Shown here: positions 57,180 to 64,000 of the stretch, one piece after another | Layout: each line of letters starts with the position of its first letter | How positions within the stretch are numbered: the first letter of the stretch is position 1 | NCBI RefSeq assembly: GCF_900102945.1 | Contig: NZ_FNGI01000001.1 | Coordinates: forward strand, 620,001-684,000 | Length of the DNA stretch: 64,000 bases | Source: Modicisalibacter muralis | GTDB taxonomy: Bacteria; Pseudomonadota; Gammaproteobacteria; Pseudomonadales; Halomonadaceae | Direction: 5' to 3' | The notes under the pieces: model-generated | The model's input: only the letters and a program-made list of their open reading frames with translations | Databases searched by the model: none | What the model was told of the DNA's origin: nothing | Translations under genes and position numbers: made by a program

Positions 57180-58457
57180 TTACAGCCCCTGACCCGCCAG
57201 AAAGCGGGGCAGCTTGACTTCGGTCAGGGTGCCGCCTTCCTCGTGATTGTACAGGCTTACGCCACCGCCGAAGCGATTGATGGTGGCGTGGGTCAGGAAC
57301 AAGCCGATGCCCATCCCCTTGCTCTTGGTCGAAACGAAGGTATCGCCCAATTGGTCGGCAATCGACATGGTTACGCCCGGGCCATGGTCGCGAATGTCGA
57401 TGATCACTTCATCGTTGGTCCAGTCGAGGTTGATGACGATATTCTCGGGATTGGCGTCGGCGGCATTGTTGAGCAGGTTCATCAGCGCCTGCTCGAGCGT
57501 CGCGTCCACCGCCAGCCAAGGCGTGCCGCGTTTGCCGGGGCTCTCGATACGGTGGGTGACATCGGGGCGCAGCACCAGCCAGCGCTGCACGACCTGGGCC
57601 AGCCATTGTTCGGCCGGGCGAGGTTCGGGCTCGGCCAGGCGGCGGCGGTCGGCGCTGGCCACCAGGTGCTGCAAGCGCGACTTGCAGGTATCGACCTGCT
57701 GGCGCAATAGATCGATATCGGCTGCCAGGGCCGAGTTGTCGTCGGTGTCCTGGCGCATTTCCTTGAGCAGCACGGCCATGGTCGACAGCGGTGTGCCGAG
57801 TTCGTGCGCGGTGCCGGCGGCCTGGGTGGCCACCGCCAGTATCTGCTCGTTACGCAGCGCCGCCTCGCGGGTACGCGACAGGGTCAGGTCACGGCGGCGC
57901 AGCGCATAGGCCATCTTGAAGATGAAGAAGGTCACCAGCCCCGCCGACAAGCCGAAGGTCAACCACATGCCCAATACATGCAGGTTGATCCCGATGTCCA
58001 TCAGGCCCTGGCTCAACTGGGGGATCGGCTGATAGAACACCATGAGGAAGGTGTAGCCGGCCATGGCGGCACTGGCGATGATCCAGGCATACAGCCAGGG
58101 CAGGGTAGCGGCGGCGATGGTCACCGGAACCAGATAGTAACTGATGCAAGGATTGGTCGAGCCACCCGTGTAATAGAACAGCAGTGTCAGCCCGGCGATA
58201 TCGGCCAGCAGGTGTAGCAGATATTCGGTATCGGTGACCGCCCGTGGGCGCTCCAGCCGCCACCAGGTGCCGACGTTGATCAGCGCCATGGCGATGATCA
58301 CGCTGATCACGGGGGTGATTTGCACCTGGAAGTCGAGGACTGCGATGCCGAAGACGATCGCGGCAAGAAAGCCGGTCCAGGTAATGCCGCGTACGAAGGT
58401 CAGGCGTACCAGATTGCGATTGGGTGTGGACAGCGGCAGGGGTAGCGGCTGGTGCAT
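57180..58457 (-). CDS. regB: RegB/PrrB-type redox sensor histidine kinase
   Basis: 425 residues. Six N-terminal helices (about 20-185) hold the quinone-sensing motif, here G98-G-S-T-N-P-C104, where the usual last residue is Phe. The phosphoacceptor is H218 in 'AAGTAHELGTPLSTMAVLL'. C258 ('QVDTCKSRL') sits where the redox-active cysteine of RegB lies. The ATPase part has 'NLLNNAADANP', 'DHGPG' and 'GMGIGLFL'. It heads the regBA operon. A direct link to the oxidase operon at 1.5-9 kb is plausible but not shown. Confidence 0.9.
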   Translation of the reverse strand: MHQPLPLPLSTPNRNLVRLTFVRGITWTGFLAAIVFGIAVLDFQVQITPVISVIIAMALINVGTWWRLERPRAVTDTEYLLHLLADIAGLTLLFYYTGGSTNPCISYYLVPVTIAAATLPWLYAWIIASAAMAGYTFLMVFYQPIPQLSQGLMDIGINLHVLGMWLTFGLSAGLVTFFIFKMAYALRRRDLTLSRTREAALRNEQILAVATQAAGTAHELGTPLSTMAVLLKEMRQDTDDNSALAADIDLLRQQVDTCKSRLQHLVASADRRRLAEPEPRPAEQWLAQVVQRWLVLRPDVTHRIESPGKRGTPWLAVDATLEQALMNLLNNAADANPENIVINLDWTNDEVIIDIRDHGPGVTMSIADQLGDTFVSTKSKGMGIGLFLTHATINRFGGGVSLYNHEEGGTLTEVKLPRFLAGQGL

Positions 58458-58585
58458 GACGGCTCCGACGGGGTGGCCCACGCCATGATAACCGATGTTG
58501 TAGCTTCGCTCAGGCCCGCCATCGAAGTTAGAAATCGAGGCTGTACCTTGCCGCTGCGGTCATTGAGTTTCCAGTTCGCGAGTCG

Positions 58586-58759
58586 TCAATCGCGACCGTG
58601 GCGAATTTCGAGATCGCCGGCCTGGCGCTGTGCCTCGCCCTGTGAAGCGTGAGTGGAAACCACACGATTGTCGTCGTGGGTGTCGATGATCTTCCAACCC
58701 GTGACCTTGTTCTCGTCGTGCTCGTCGAATACGTTCACGACCACATAGCGCTCGCTCAT
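58586..58759 (-). CDS. Small conserved-looking cytosolic protein, unknown function
   Basis: 57 residues, 'MSERYVVVNVFDEHDENKV' at the start, acidic and His-rich, with an alternation suggesting a small beta-rich fold and a C-terminal helix. AAAGGAAC lies before the ATG at 58759. No family recognised with certainty. No predicted signal or membrane segment. Confidence 0.5.
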   Translation of the reverse strand: MSERYVVVNVFDEHDENKVTGWKIIDTHDDNRVVSTHASQGEAQRQAGDLEIRHGRD

Positions 58760-58806
58760 CGTCGATGTTCCTTTTCCTGGTATTGCGAGAAGTAACGGCA
58801 AGGCTT

Positions 58807-58989
58807 CTATTCAGTGGGGTGGCGGTCTTTTCGCGGGTCGTCACCGGCGGCGTCGGATATGTTCATCTCGGTTTGCTGGCGATAATCCTGCTTGGATTCG
58901 CTGTCGCTTTCGGCCATGGCGGTCATGGGAAGCAGGGCGGACAAAACGACCGCTGCAATCATTGAAAACAATTTGCCAAGAATTCGCAT
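58807..58989 (-). CDS. Small exported protein, unknown function
   Basis: 60 residues: a clear signal peptide (about 1-26, ending MTAMA) and a 34-residue mature part rich in Asp, Glu, Ser and Gln. AAGGAGAG stands 8 bases before the ATG, which makes translation believable. No family recognised. It lies 47 bases upstream of the previous small gene on the same strand. Confidence 0.5.
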   Translation of the reverse strand: MRILGKLFSMIAAVVLSALLPMTAMAESDSESKQDYRQQTEMNISDAAGDDPRKDRHPTE

Positions 58990-59240
58990 TAGCTACCTCT
59001 CCTTCAGTCGATTTTTCTATTAGCACGCTAACAATATAGTCGGTAAAACGGCATCTGTCAGGTGACTTGCCGGCGCATGCAATCCCTGCGCTGAATACAC
59101 AATGCTACGTCCCGTCGCGCAGGTAAAGCATCACGGCGCTACACTACATCGACCGCAATGTTTACAATCCCCGCCAGAATACACTTCCCCCAGCCTGGGC
59201 CATGTCGCGCCGGCTGAGTACAAACTAGCGATGTCGCTCA

Positions 59241-60830
59241 ATGCCAGATAGCCAAATTGCCCACAATGCCGGGCTCAGACGTACCTTCGCGATCATTTCG
59301 CACCCCGACGCGGGCAAGACCACCATCACCGAGAAGCTGCTGCTGTTCGGAAACGCTATCCAGATGGCCGGCTCGGTGAAGAGTAAGCGCAACGAGCGCC
59401 ATGCCACCTCCGATTGGATGAAAATGGAGCAGGAGCGGGGCATCTCGGTGACCACTTCGGTGATGCAGTTTCCCTACAACGGGCGCATCGTCAATCTGCT
59501 CGATACGCCGGGCCACGAGGACTTCTCCGAGGATACCTATCGCACCCTGACCGCGGTGGACTCGGCGCTGATGGTCATCGACGGCGCCAAGGGCGTCGAA
59601 CAGCGCACCATCAAGTTGATGGAAGTCTGCCGCCTGCGAACCACGCCGATCCTGACCTTCATCAACAAGATGGATCGCGACACGCGCGACCCCATCGAGG
59701 TGATGGACGAAGTCGAAACGGTACTTGATATCCAATGTGCGCCGATGACCTGGCCGATCGGCATGGGCCGCCACTTCAAGGGCGTCTACCACCTGTATAA
59801 CGATGTCATCCATCTCTACAAGCAGGGCCAGGGCAATCGCATTCCCGACGATGTGCGCATCGAAGGGCTCGACAACCCCGAGGTCGACGAAGTGCTAGGT
59901 GCCGAGCAGGCCGAGGAACTGCGCATGGAGGTCGAACTGGTGCGTGGCGCCTCGCATGAATTCGATCTCGAGGCGTATCGGCGTGGCGAACTGACGCCGG
60001 TGTATTTCGGCACAGCGATGGGTAACTTCGGCGTGCGCGAAATGCTCGATGGCTTCGTCGAGTATGCCCCGGCGCCGCAGCCGCGCGACACCGACACGCG
60101 CGAGGTGAGCGCCGAGGACGAGCGCTTCAGCGGTTTCGTGTTCAAGATCCAGGCCAACATGGACCCCAAGCATCGCGATCGCGTGGCCTTCCTGCGCGTG
60201 TGCTCGGGCAAGTACGACAAGAACATGAAGATGCGCCACGTGCGTATCGGCAAGGACGTCAAGATCGCCGACGCACTGACCTTCATGGCCTCGGATCGCG
60301 CCCATGTGGAAGAAGCCTGGCCCGGCGATATCATCGGTCTGCATAACCACGGCACCATCCAGATCGGCGATACCTTCACCGTGGGCGAGGAGATGCGTTT
60401 CACTGGTATTCCGCACTTCGCGCCGGAGCTGTTCAAGCGCGTGCGCCTGCGTGACCCGCTGAAGATGAAGGCGCTGCAGAAAGGCCTGCAGCAGCTCTCG
60501 GAAGAGGGCGCGACCCAGGTGTTCATGCCGCTCGACAACAACGACCTGATCGTCGGTGCCGTCGGCTCGCTGCAGTTCGACGTGGTCGCCCACCGGCTCA
60601 AGGAGGAGTACAAGGTCGATTGTCTGTATGAAGCGGTGAACGTGCAGACCGCGCGCTGGGTGTATTGCGATGACGCCAAGAAGCTCGATGACTTCAAGCG
60701 CAAGGCGAGCCTCAACCTGGCGCTCGACGGCGGCGGCTATCTCACCTATATCGCGCCGACGCGGGTCAACCTGCAGATGACCCAGGAGCGCTGGCCGGAG
60801 ATTCGCTTCAATGCCACCCGCGAGCATTGA
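59241..60830 (+). CDS. prfC: Peptide chain release factor 3
   Basis: GTPase that recycles RF1 and RF2 from the ribosome. 529 residues. G1 '[19 protein letters not shown]', the switch II region '[16 protein letters not shown]' and G4 'TFINKMDRD' are intact, followed by the RF3-specific domains. 251 bases separate it from the divergent small exported protein gene. Confidence 0.97.
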   Translation: MPDSQIAHNAGLRRTFAIISHPDAGKTTITEKLLLFGNAIQMAGSVKSKRNERHATSDWMKMEQERGISVTTSVMQFPYNGRIVNLLDTPGHEDFSEDTYRTLTAVDSALMVIDGAKGVEQRTIKLMEVCRLRTTPILTFINKMDRDTRDPIEVMDEVETVLDIQCAPMTWPIGMGRHFKGVYHLYNDVIHLYKQGQGNRIPDDVRIEGLDNPEVDEVLGAEQAEELRMEVELVRGASHEFDLEAYRRGELTPVYFGTAMGNFGVREMLDGFVEYAPAPQPRDTDTREVSAEDERFSGFVFKIQANMDPKHRDRVAFLRVCSGKYDKNMKMRHVRIGKDVKIADALTFMASDRAHVEEAWPGDIIGLHNHGTIQIGDTFTVGEEMRFTGIPHFAPELFKRVRLRDPLKMKALQKGLQQLSEEGATQVFMPLDNNDLIVGAVGSLQFDVVAHRLKEEYKVDCLYEAVNVQTARWVYCDDAKKLDDFKRKASLNLALDGGGYLTYIAPTRVNLQMTQERWPEIRFNATREH

Positions 60831-60947
60831 GACTTGCCGGATGCCGCTAGCTGACACATTCTTGCCGAGTGCGGAGCGTTTCGGGTGGGCGACGCCTTAC
60901 ATGAGGTAACGCGTTAGAGCCTGCCCGCTTCAGGGGAGAGAGCGCGC

Positions 60948-61424
60948 ATGGCATCGAAATTTCTCGACGAATTTCGCGAATTCGCGGTCAAGGGCAACAT
61001 GGTCGACATGGCCGTGGGCATTATCATCGGCGCGGCGTTCACTGCTATCGTCAATAGCTTGGTCAAGGATATCTTCACGCCACTGATCGGGCTGGCCACC
61101 GGTGGCATGAATTTCACCAATCTGTTCTGGGTCTTGAAGCCGGGGGCCGAGGGCGCGCCCTACACGACCCTGGCCGATGCCCAGGCCGCCGGCGCGGTGA
61201 CCGTCAACTACGGCCTGTTCCTGAACGCCATGTTGTCCTTCGTGATCGTGGCGTTCGTCACCTTCCTGCTGATCCGTAACATCAATCGTCTGAGAAGGCG
61301 CTACGAGGAGCCCGACCCCGTCGCTGCGCCGACGACCAGGAGCTGCCCTTTCTGCGTGACCCAGATTCCCTTGCAGGCGACGCGCTGCCCGGCCTGCACG
61401 TCGGCGCTCTCCGAGGCGTCCTGA
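60948..61424 (+). CDS. mscL: Large-conductance mechanosensitive channel with C-terminal zinc ribbon
   Basis: Channel opened by membrane tension during osmotic downshock, important in salt-tolerant bacteria. 158 residues: N-terminal helix, pore helix ('[20 protein letters not shown]'), periplasmic loop, second helix (about 90-112). After that, in place of the usual short helical bundle, come two CxxC pairs (C133, C136, C147, C150), which look like a rubredoxin-type zinc ribbon. About 20 residues longer than E. coli MscL. Confidence 0.93.
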   Translation: MASKFLDEFREFAVKGNMVDMAVGIIIGAAFTAIVNSLVKDIFTPLIGLATGGMNFTNLFWVLKPGAEGAPYTTLADAQAAGAVTVNYGLFLNAMLSFVIVAFVTFLLIRNINRLRRRYEEPDPVAAPTTRSCPFCVTQIPLQATRCPACTSALSEAS

Positions 61425-61451
61425 CACCCTGCCAAGGAGTCTATCGCAAGG

Positions 61452-62213
61452 ATGTTGATCGACGCCCATTGCCACCTCGATTTCGAAGCCTTCGATGACG
61501 ACCGCGAGGCGATGTTCGAGCGTGCCCGCGACGCCGGTGTCGGTCACTTCGTGGTGCCCGGCACCACGCGCAAGCGCTGGCCGGCGGTTGCCGAAGTCGC
61601 GCGTCGCAAGGACGTCAGTCTGAGTCTCGGGCTGCATCCCTATTTCATGCATGAGCATCAGCAAGGCGATCTTGAAGCGTTGGAGCGGATGCTCGACGCG
61701 CATCCCGAAGCCGTGGCGTTGGGCGAATGCGGCATCGATGCGCGTTTCGAGGAGACGCTGGAAGCGCAGTGGAAGCTGCTCGACGCGCAGTTGAGAATCG
61801 CCAAGGCGCGCGGTCTGCCGGCTGTGATTCATTGCGTGCATGCCAACGACAAGCTGGCCAAGCGGCTTCGCCAACTCGACTTGCCGGTGGGTGGGCTGGT
61901 TCACGCCTTTGCCGGTAGCCCGGAGCAGGCCAGTCGGTTTCTCAATTTGGGGTTCGTGGTGGGGCTGGGTGGCGCGACGACGTTCGAGCGCGCCAAGCGT
62001 CTACAGCGTGCGGTAAGGGCGCTACCCGACGACGGCTACGTGCTGGAAACCGATAGCCCCGACATGCCGCTGGCAGGTTTTCAGGGCCGGCGTAACGAGC
62101 CCGCCAGGGTCAGGCTGGTGTGCGAGCGAATCGCCGAGCTGCGCGGACAGAGCGTCGCGCGGGTGGCCGAGCACAGCACGGCCACTGCGCGGCGTCTGTT
62201 TGGGTTGAGCTAG
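61452..62213 (+). CDS. TatD family hydrolase
   Basis: 253 residues of the TIM-barrel metal hydrolase family; characterised members are DNases. Metal ligands are H6 and H8 in 'LIDAHCHLDF', the Glu in 'ALGECGIDARF', and later residues in 'VIHCVHANDK', 'GLVHAFAGS' and 'VLETDSPDMPL'. It starts 27 bases after mscL and overlaps the convergent ygfZ stop by 4 bases. Confidence 0.9.
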   Translation: MLIDAHCHLDFEAFDDDREAMFERARDAGVGHFVVPGTTRKRWPAVAEVARRKDVSLSLGLHPYFMHEHQQGDLEALERMLDAHPEAVALGECGIDARFEETLEAQWKLLDAQLRIAKARGLPAVIHCVHANDKLAKRLRQLDLPVGGLVHAFAGSPEQASRFLNLGFVVGLGGATTFERAKRLQRAVRALPDDGYVLETDSPDMPLAGFQGRRNEPARVRLVCERIAELRGQSVARVAEHSTATARRLFGLS

Positions 62214-63265
62214 GCGGTTTCACCGCCGCTGACCATGGTCTCCGGGTCGAGACGCTCGAGCGGGTAGGGTAGTTCGAGAAGCTCGAGGCGCTGCTCGCCG
62301 ACATGCGGTGGCTCACTGATCTCGCGCGTCGTCATCACGGCGAGTATCTCGACCTGGCCATCGGCATCGTGGGCGGCGGCGAAAGTCTCGCCCCGGCTTT
62401 TGCCTTCGGCATCGACGACCGGGCTGCCGATATCCGGTAGGGCGTTGCCGTCGAGCTGACCGCGAACCAGGCGCTTTTTCACCTGGCCACGGAAGTGCGC
62501 GCGCGCGACGACTTCCTGGCCGGTATAGCAGCCCTTCTTGAAGCTGATGCCACCCAGCGCTTCCCAGTTGACCATCTGCGGCAGATAGCTGTCCTGGTGC
62601 GCCGCGTTCAGCCAGGCAAGCCCTGCCTGAATGTCATGCAATTGCCAGATGGCGTTGCCGACCGGCGCGGCATGACGGGCCAGGGTATCCCACACATCGC
62701 GAGCCTCGGCTTGTGGCAGGCAGAGCGCGAAGCGCGGGCATTGCCCCGGGTGACGCAGCACGACAGTGTCGCCACGTGCGATTTGCTGCCAGGTGGTCGG
62801 TGGGGTCATGTCGAGGTGGGTTTCGATCAGCGTCGGCGCAGCGTGGCCGATCAGGCCGATAATCGCCAAATCATCGCGCGGGCTCAGCTCGGCCTTGTAG
62901 AAGGCCGCGAACTTGGCCAAATGCACGCGCAGCGGCTCGAGCAGATCACGATCGAGCAGTAGCCAGTAGCGCTGCTCGGCGATACGCAGCAACTGGGCAT
63001 TGGCGAGCATGCGCCCCTTGGCATTGCAGAACGCGGTCGGCGCGGCGAAGCTGCCGTTGGCCAGGCTGAGCTGAGCGCTGGTCTGGCCTTGCAGGAAACG
63101 CTCGGCATCGGCGCCGGCGACCTCCAGCACGGCGAGGTGGGCCAGCGGCGACACCACGCTTTCACTTTGAGCCAGGCGTGCCTGCTCGGGCGTGTCGAAA
63201 TCCACTTGCCGGTCGTCGATGCGCTGGGCGCCGGCGTGTTGCAGGTGAGCATTCCAGTCGGTCAT
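62210..63265 (-). CDS. ygfZ: Folate-binding Fe-S repair protein YgfZ
   Basis: 351 residues, related to GcvT. YgfZ supports assembly or repair of certain Fe-S enzymes with folate. The diagnostic motif K-G-C-Y-T-G-Q-E is present ('FKKGCYTGQEVVARAHFRG'). 'AERFLQGQTSAQLS' near the N terminus is also typical. ATG 63265 fits the family start; the longer frame to 63382 is not needed. Confidence 0.92.
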   Translation of the reverse strand: MTDWNAHLQHAGAQRIDDRQVDFDTPEQARLAQSESVVSPLAHLAVLEVAGADAERFLQGQTSAQLSLANGSFAAPTAFCNAKGRMLANAQLLRIAEQRYWLLLDRDLLEPLRVHLAKFAAFYKAELSPRDDLAIIGLIGHAAPTLIETHLDMTPPTTWQQIARGDTVVLRHPGQCPRFALCLPQAEARDVWDTLARHAAPVGNAIWQLHDIQAGLAWLNAAHQDSYLPQMVNWEALGGISFKKGCYTGQEVVARAHFRGQVKKRLVRGQLDGNALPDIGSPVVDAEGKSRGETFAAAHDADGQVEILAVMTTREISEPPHVGEQRLELLELPYPLERLDPETMVSGGETA

Positions 63266-63454
63266 GTGAGCTCCATTGCGGCGCGAAACGGTTTCCATTA
63301 CAGCTTGAAAACGATTGATGCAGGGTATGGGGCCAGCTACCCCGTATTGCAAGGACGCAGCGCTGGACGTGCCCACCGGCACGACCGAGTTGCGGGCAGC
63401 GTGCTAAACTGCGATTTCCCATTTTAGCGATTTTGCCACTATGGAGTTGACGGC

Positions 63455-63646
63455 ATGGCGCATGTCTCGCTCACTTTCGAGGGCGTCGAGAACGCCGACC
63501 AGATCAACCGACTGACGACGGCGTTGATGATGGTCGAGGGCGTGGATAGTGTCGAGGTTCACCGTTATGGCGCCGAGGTGCAGGGGCACGCACGCCGTGA
63601 AGCCCTGATCGCAGCGGCGAAGAAACTGGGCATCGAGGCGCATTGA
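63455..63646 (+). CDS. Small heavy-metal-domain-like protein without Cys motif
   Basis: 63 residues with the beta-alpha-beta-beta-alpha-beta pattern of HMA/CopZ domains ('GVENADQINRLTTALMMVEGVDSVEV'), but the metal-binding CxxC is absent and there is no Cys at all. The function is unknown. It starts 26 bases before the OsmC family gene and shares its strand, so they are likely one operon. Confidence 0.6.
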   Translation: MAHVSLTFEGVENADQINRLTTALMMVEGVDSVEVHRYGAEVQGHARREALIAAAKKLGIEAH

Positions 63647-63672
63647 TAAACGCCACCACAGGGAGCGAGCCG

Positions 63673-64000
63673 ATGACTATCAAGGTACAGAGTGTCGATC
63701 GCGATGGCCTGCGTCAGCGTGTCGAAGTCGAAGGATTCGAGACCCTGTTTCTCGATGCCCCACAAATCGTCGGTGGCGAGGGCAGTGCGCCGGATCCGCA
63801 CGATCATCTCGATCTGGCGTTGGGTGCCTGCAAGGCGATTACCGCGCAGATGTATGCGCGTCGCAAGGGCTGGCCACTGACTGGCGTGAGTGTCACGGTC
63901 GCTCGTGATGACAGCCAGGAACGCCACGGCATCTACCGCCTCGATGTGAGTCTCGACTTCCAGGGCATCGACGATGCCGGACAGCGCGCCCGGCTCGCCG
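63673..64000 (+). CDS. OsmC family protein (3' end outside window)
   Basis: The first 109 residues of an OsmC/Ohr fold protein. 'PQIVGGEGSAPDPHDHLDLALGACKAITAQ' spans the helix that carries the first catalytic Cys (in 'LGACKAITAQMYARRKGWPL'). OsmC proteins are thiol peroxidases for organic hydroperoxides, but related proteins exist that lack peroxidase function. The second Cys would lie beyond the window. Confidence 0.82.
   Translation, partial: MTIKVQSVDRDGLRQRVEVEGFETLFLDAPQIVGGEGSAPDPHDHLDLALGACKAITAQMYARRKGWPLTGVSVTVARDDSQERHGIYRLDVSLDFQGIDDAGQRARLA

Overview
This window reads as chromosomal DNA of a gammaproteobacterium, most likely a Halomonadaceae (Halomonas-like) member. The reasons are the G+C-rich core genes, a Pseudomonas/Halomonas-type cta cytochrome oxidase cluster with DUF2909 and SURF1, the thrS-infC-rpmI-rplT-pheS-pheT-ihfA order, an OprF/OmpA-like lipoprotein with thrombospondin-type-3 repeats, a RegB/RegA pair and a DecR-type Lrp regulator. 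No IS element, prophage, CRISPR array or rRNA was seen. The assignment rests on gene content and remembered family sequences, not on a search.

Layout. 1-1.4 kb: 3' end of hrpB, a tRNA-Pro(GGG) and a DUF2970 protein. 1.5-9.3 kb: one oxidase operon (coxB, ctaD, ctaG, ctaE, surf1, a thioredoxin-like membrane-anchored protein, ctaA, ctaB) with DUF2909 on the opposite strand. 9.4-12.8 kb: an SLC13 permease, a DUF2489 protein and an OmpA-family lipoprotein. 13-20.2 kb: the translation operon thrS-infC-rpmI-rplT / pheST-ihfA. 20.2-25.6 kb: a branched-chain-type ABC importer (livF, livG, livM, livH, Tat-exported binding protein). 25.8-29.7 kb: DUF2788, MioC-like flavodoxin, a small membrane protein, ppnN and a LysR regulator. 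29.8-36.4 kb: glycine cleavage genes, with gcvH and gcvP divergent from an alanine/glycine:Na+ symporter plus gcvT. 36.4-40 kb: PAP2 phosphatase, GT4 glycosyltransferase, a LysM lipoprotein with a degenerate LytM domain and a PlsC-type acyltransferase. 40-47.4 kb: acetoacetyl-CoA synthetase, an MFS carrier, a DUF1338-like protein, grxA, an inositol-phosphatase family protein, an orphan HybE-like protein and 3-hydroxybutyrate dehydrogenase. 47.5-56.5 kb: the sulfur island described below. 56.6-64 kb: RegA/RegB, two small proteins, prfC, mscL with a zinc-ribbon tail, a TatD nuclease, ygfZ, a small ferredoxin-fold-like protein and the start of an OsmC family gene.

The most interesting part is 47.5-56.5 kb. 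One arm on the minus strand holds a persulfide-dioxygenase-like metallo-hydrolase, a type II-like sulfide:quinone oxidoreductase broken by one frameshift, and a SulP anion transporter. The divergent arm holds ridA, a Cds1-like PLP enzyme (candidate cysteine desulfhydrase), a cystathionine gamma-lyase/synthase family enzyme and an NhaC family permease, ending at a DecR/CyuR-like Lrp regulator. The parts fit one scheme. Cysteine is taken up and split to H2S and 2-aminoacrylate, RidA clears the aminoacrylate, and the other arm oxidises the sulfide and moves sulfur oxyanions. The scheme as a whole is inference; the family assignments are much firmer.

Other points to note are an AUC start codon for infC, an inverted pair of consensus DnaA boxes in a gene-free region at 42.3 kb, a Cys in place of Phe in the quinone-sensing motif of RegB, and an oxidase operon that ends without the expected SCO1 gene.
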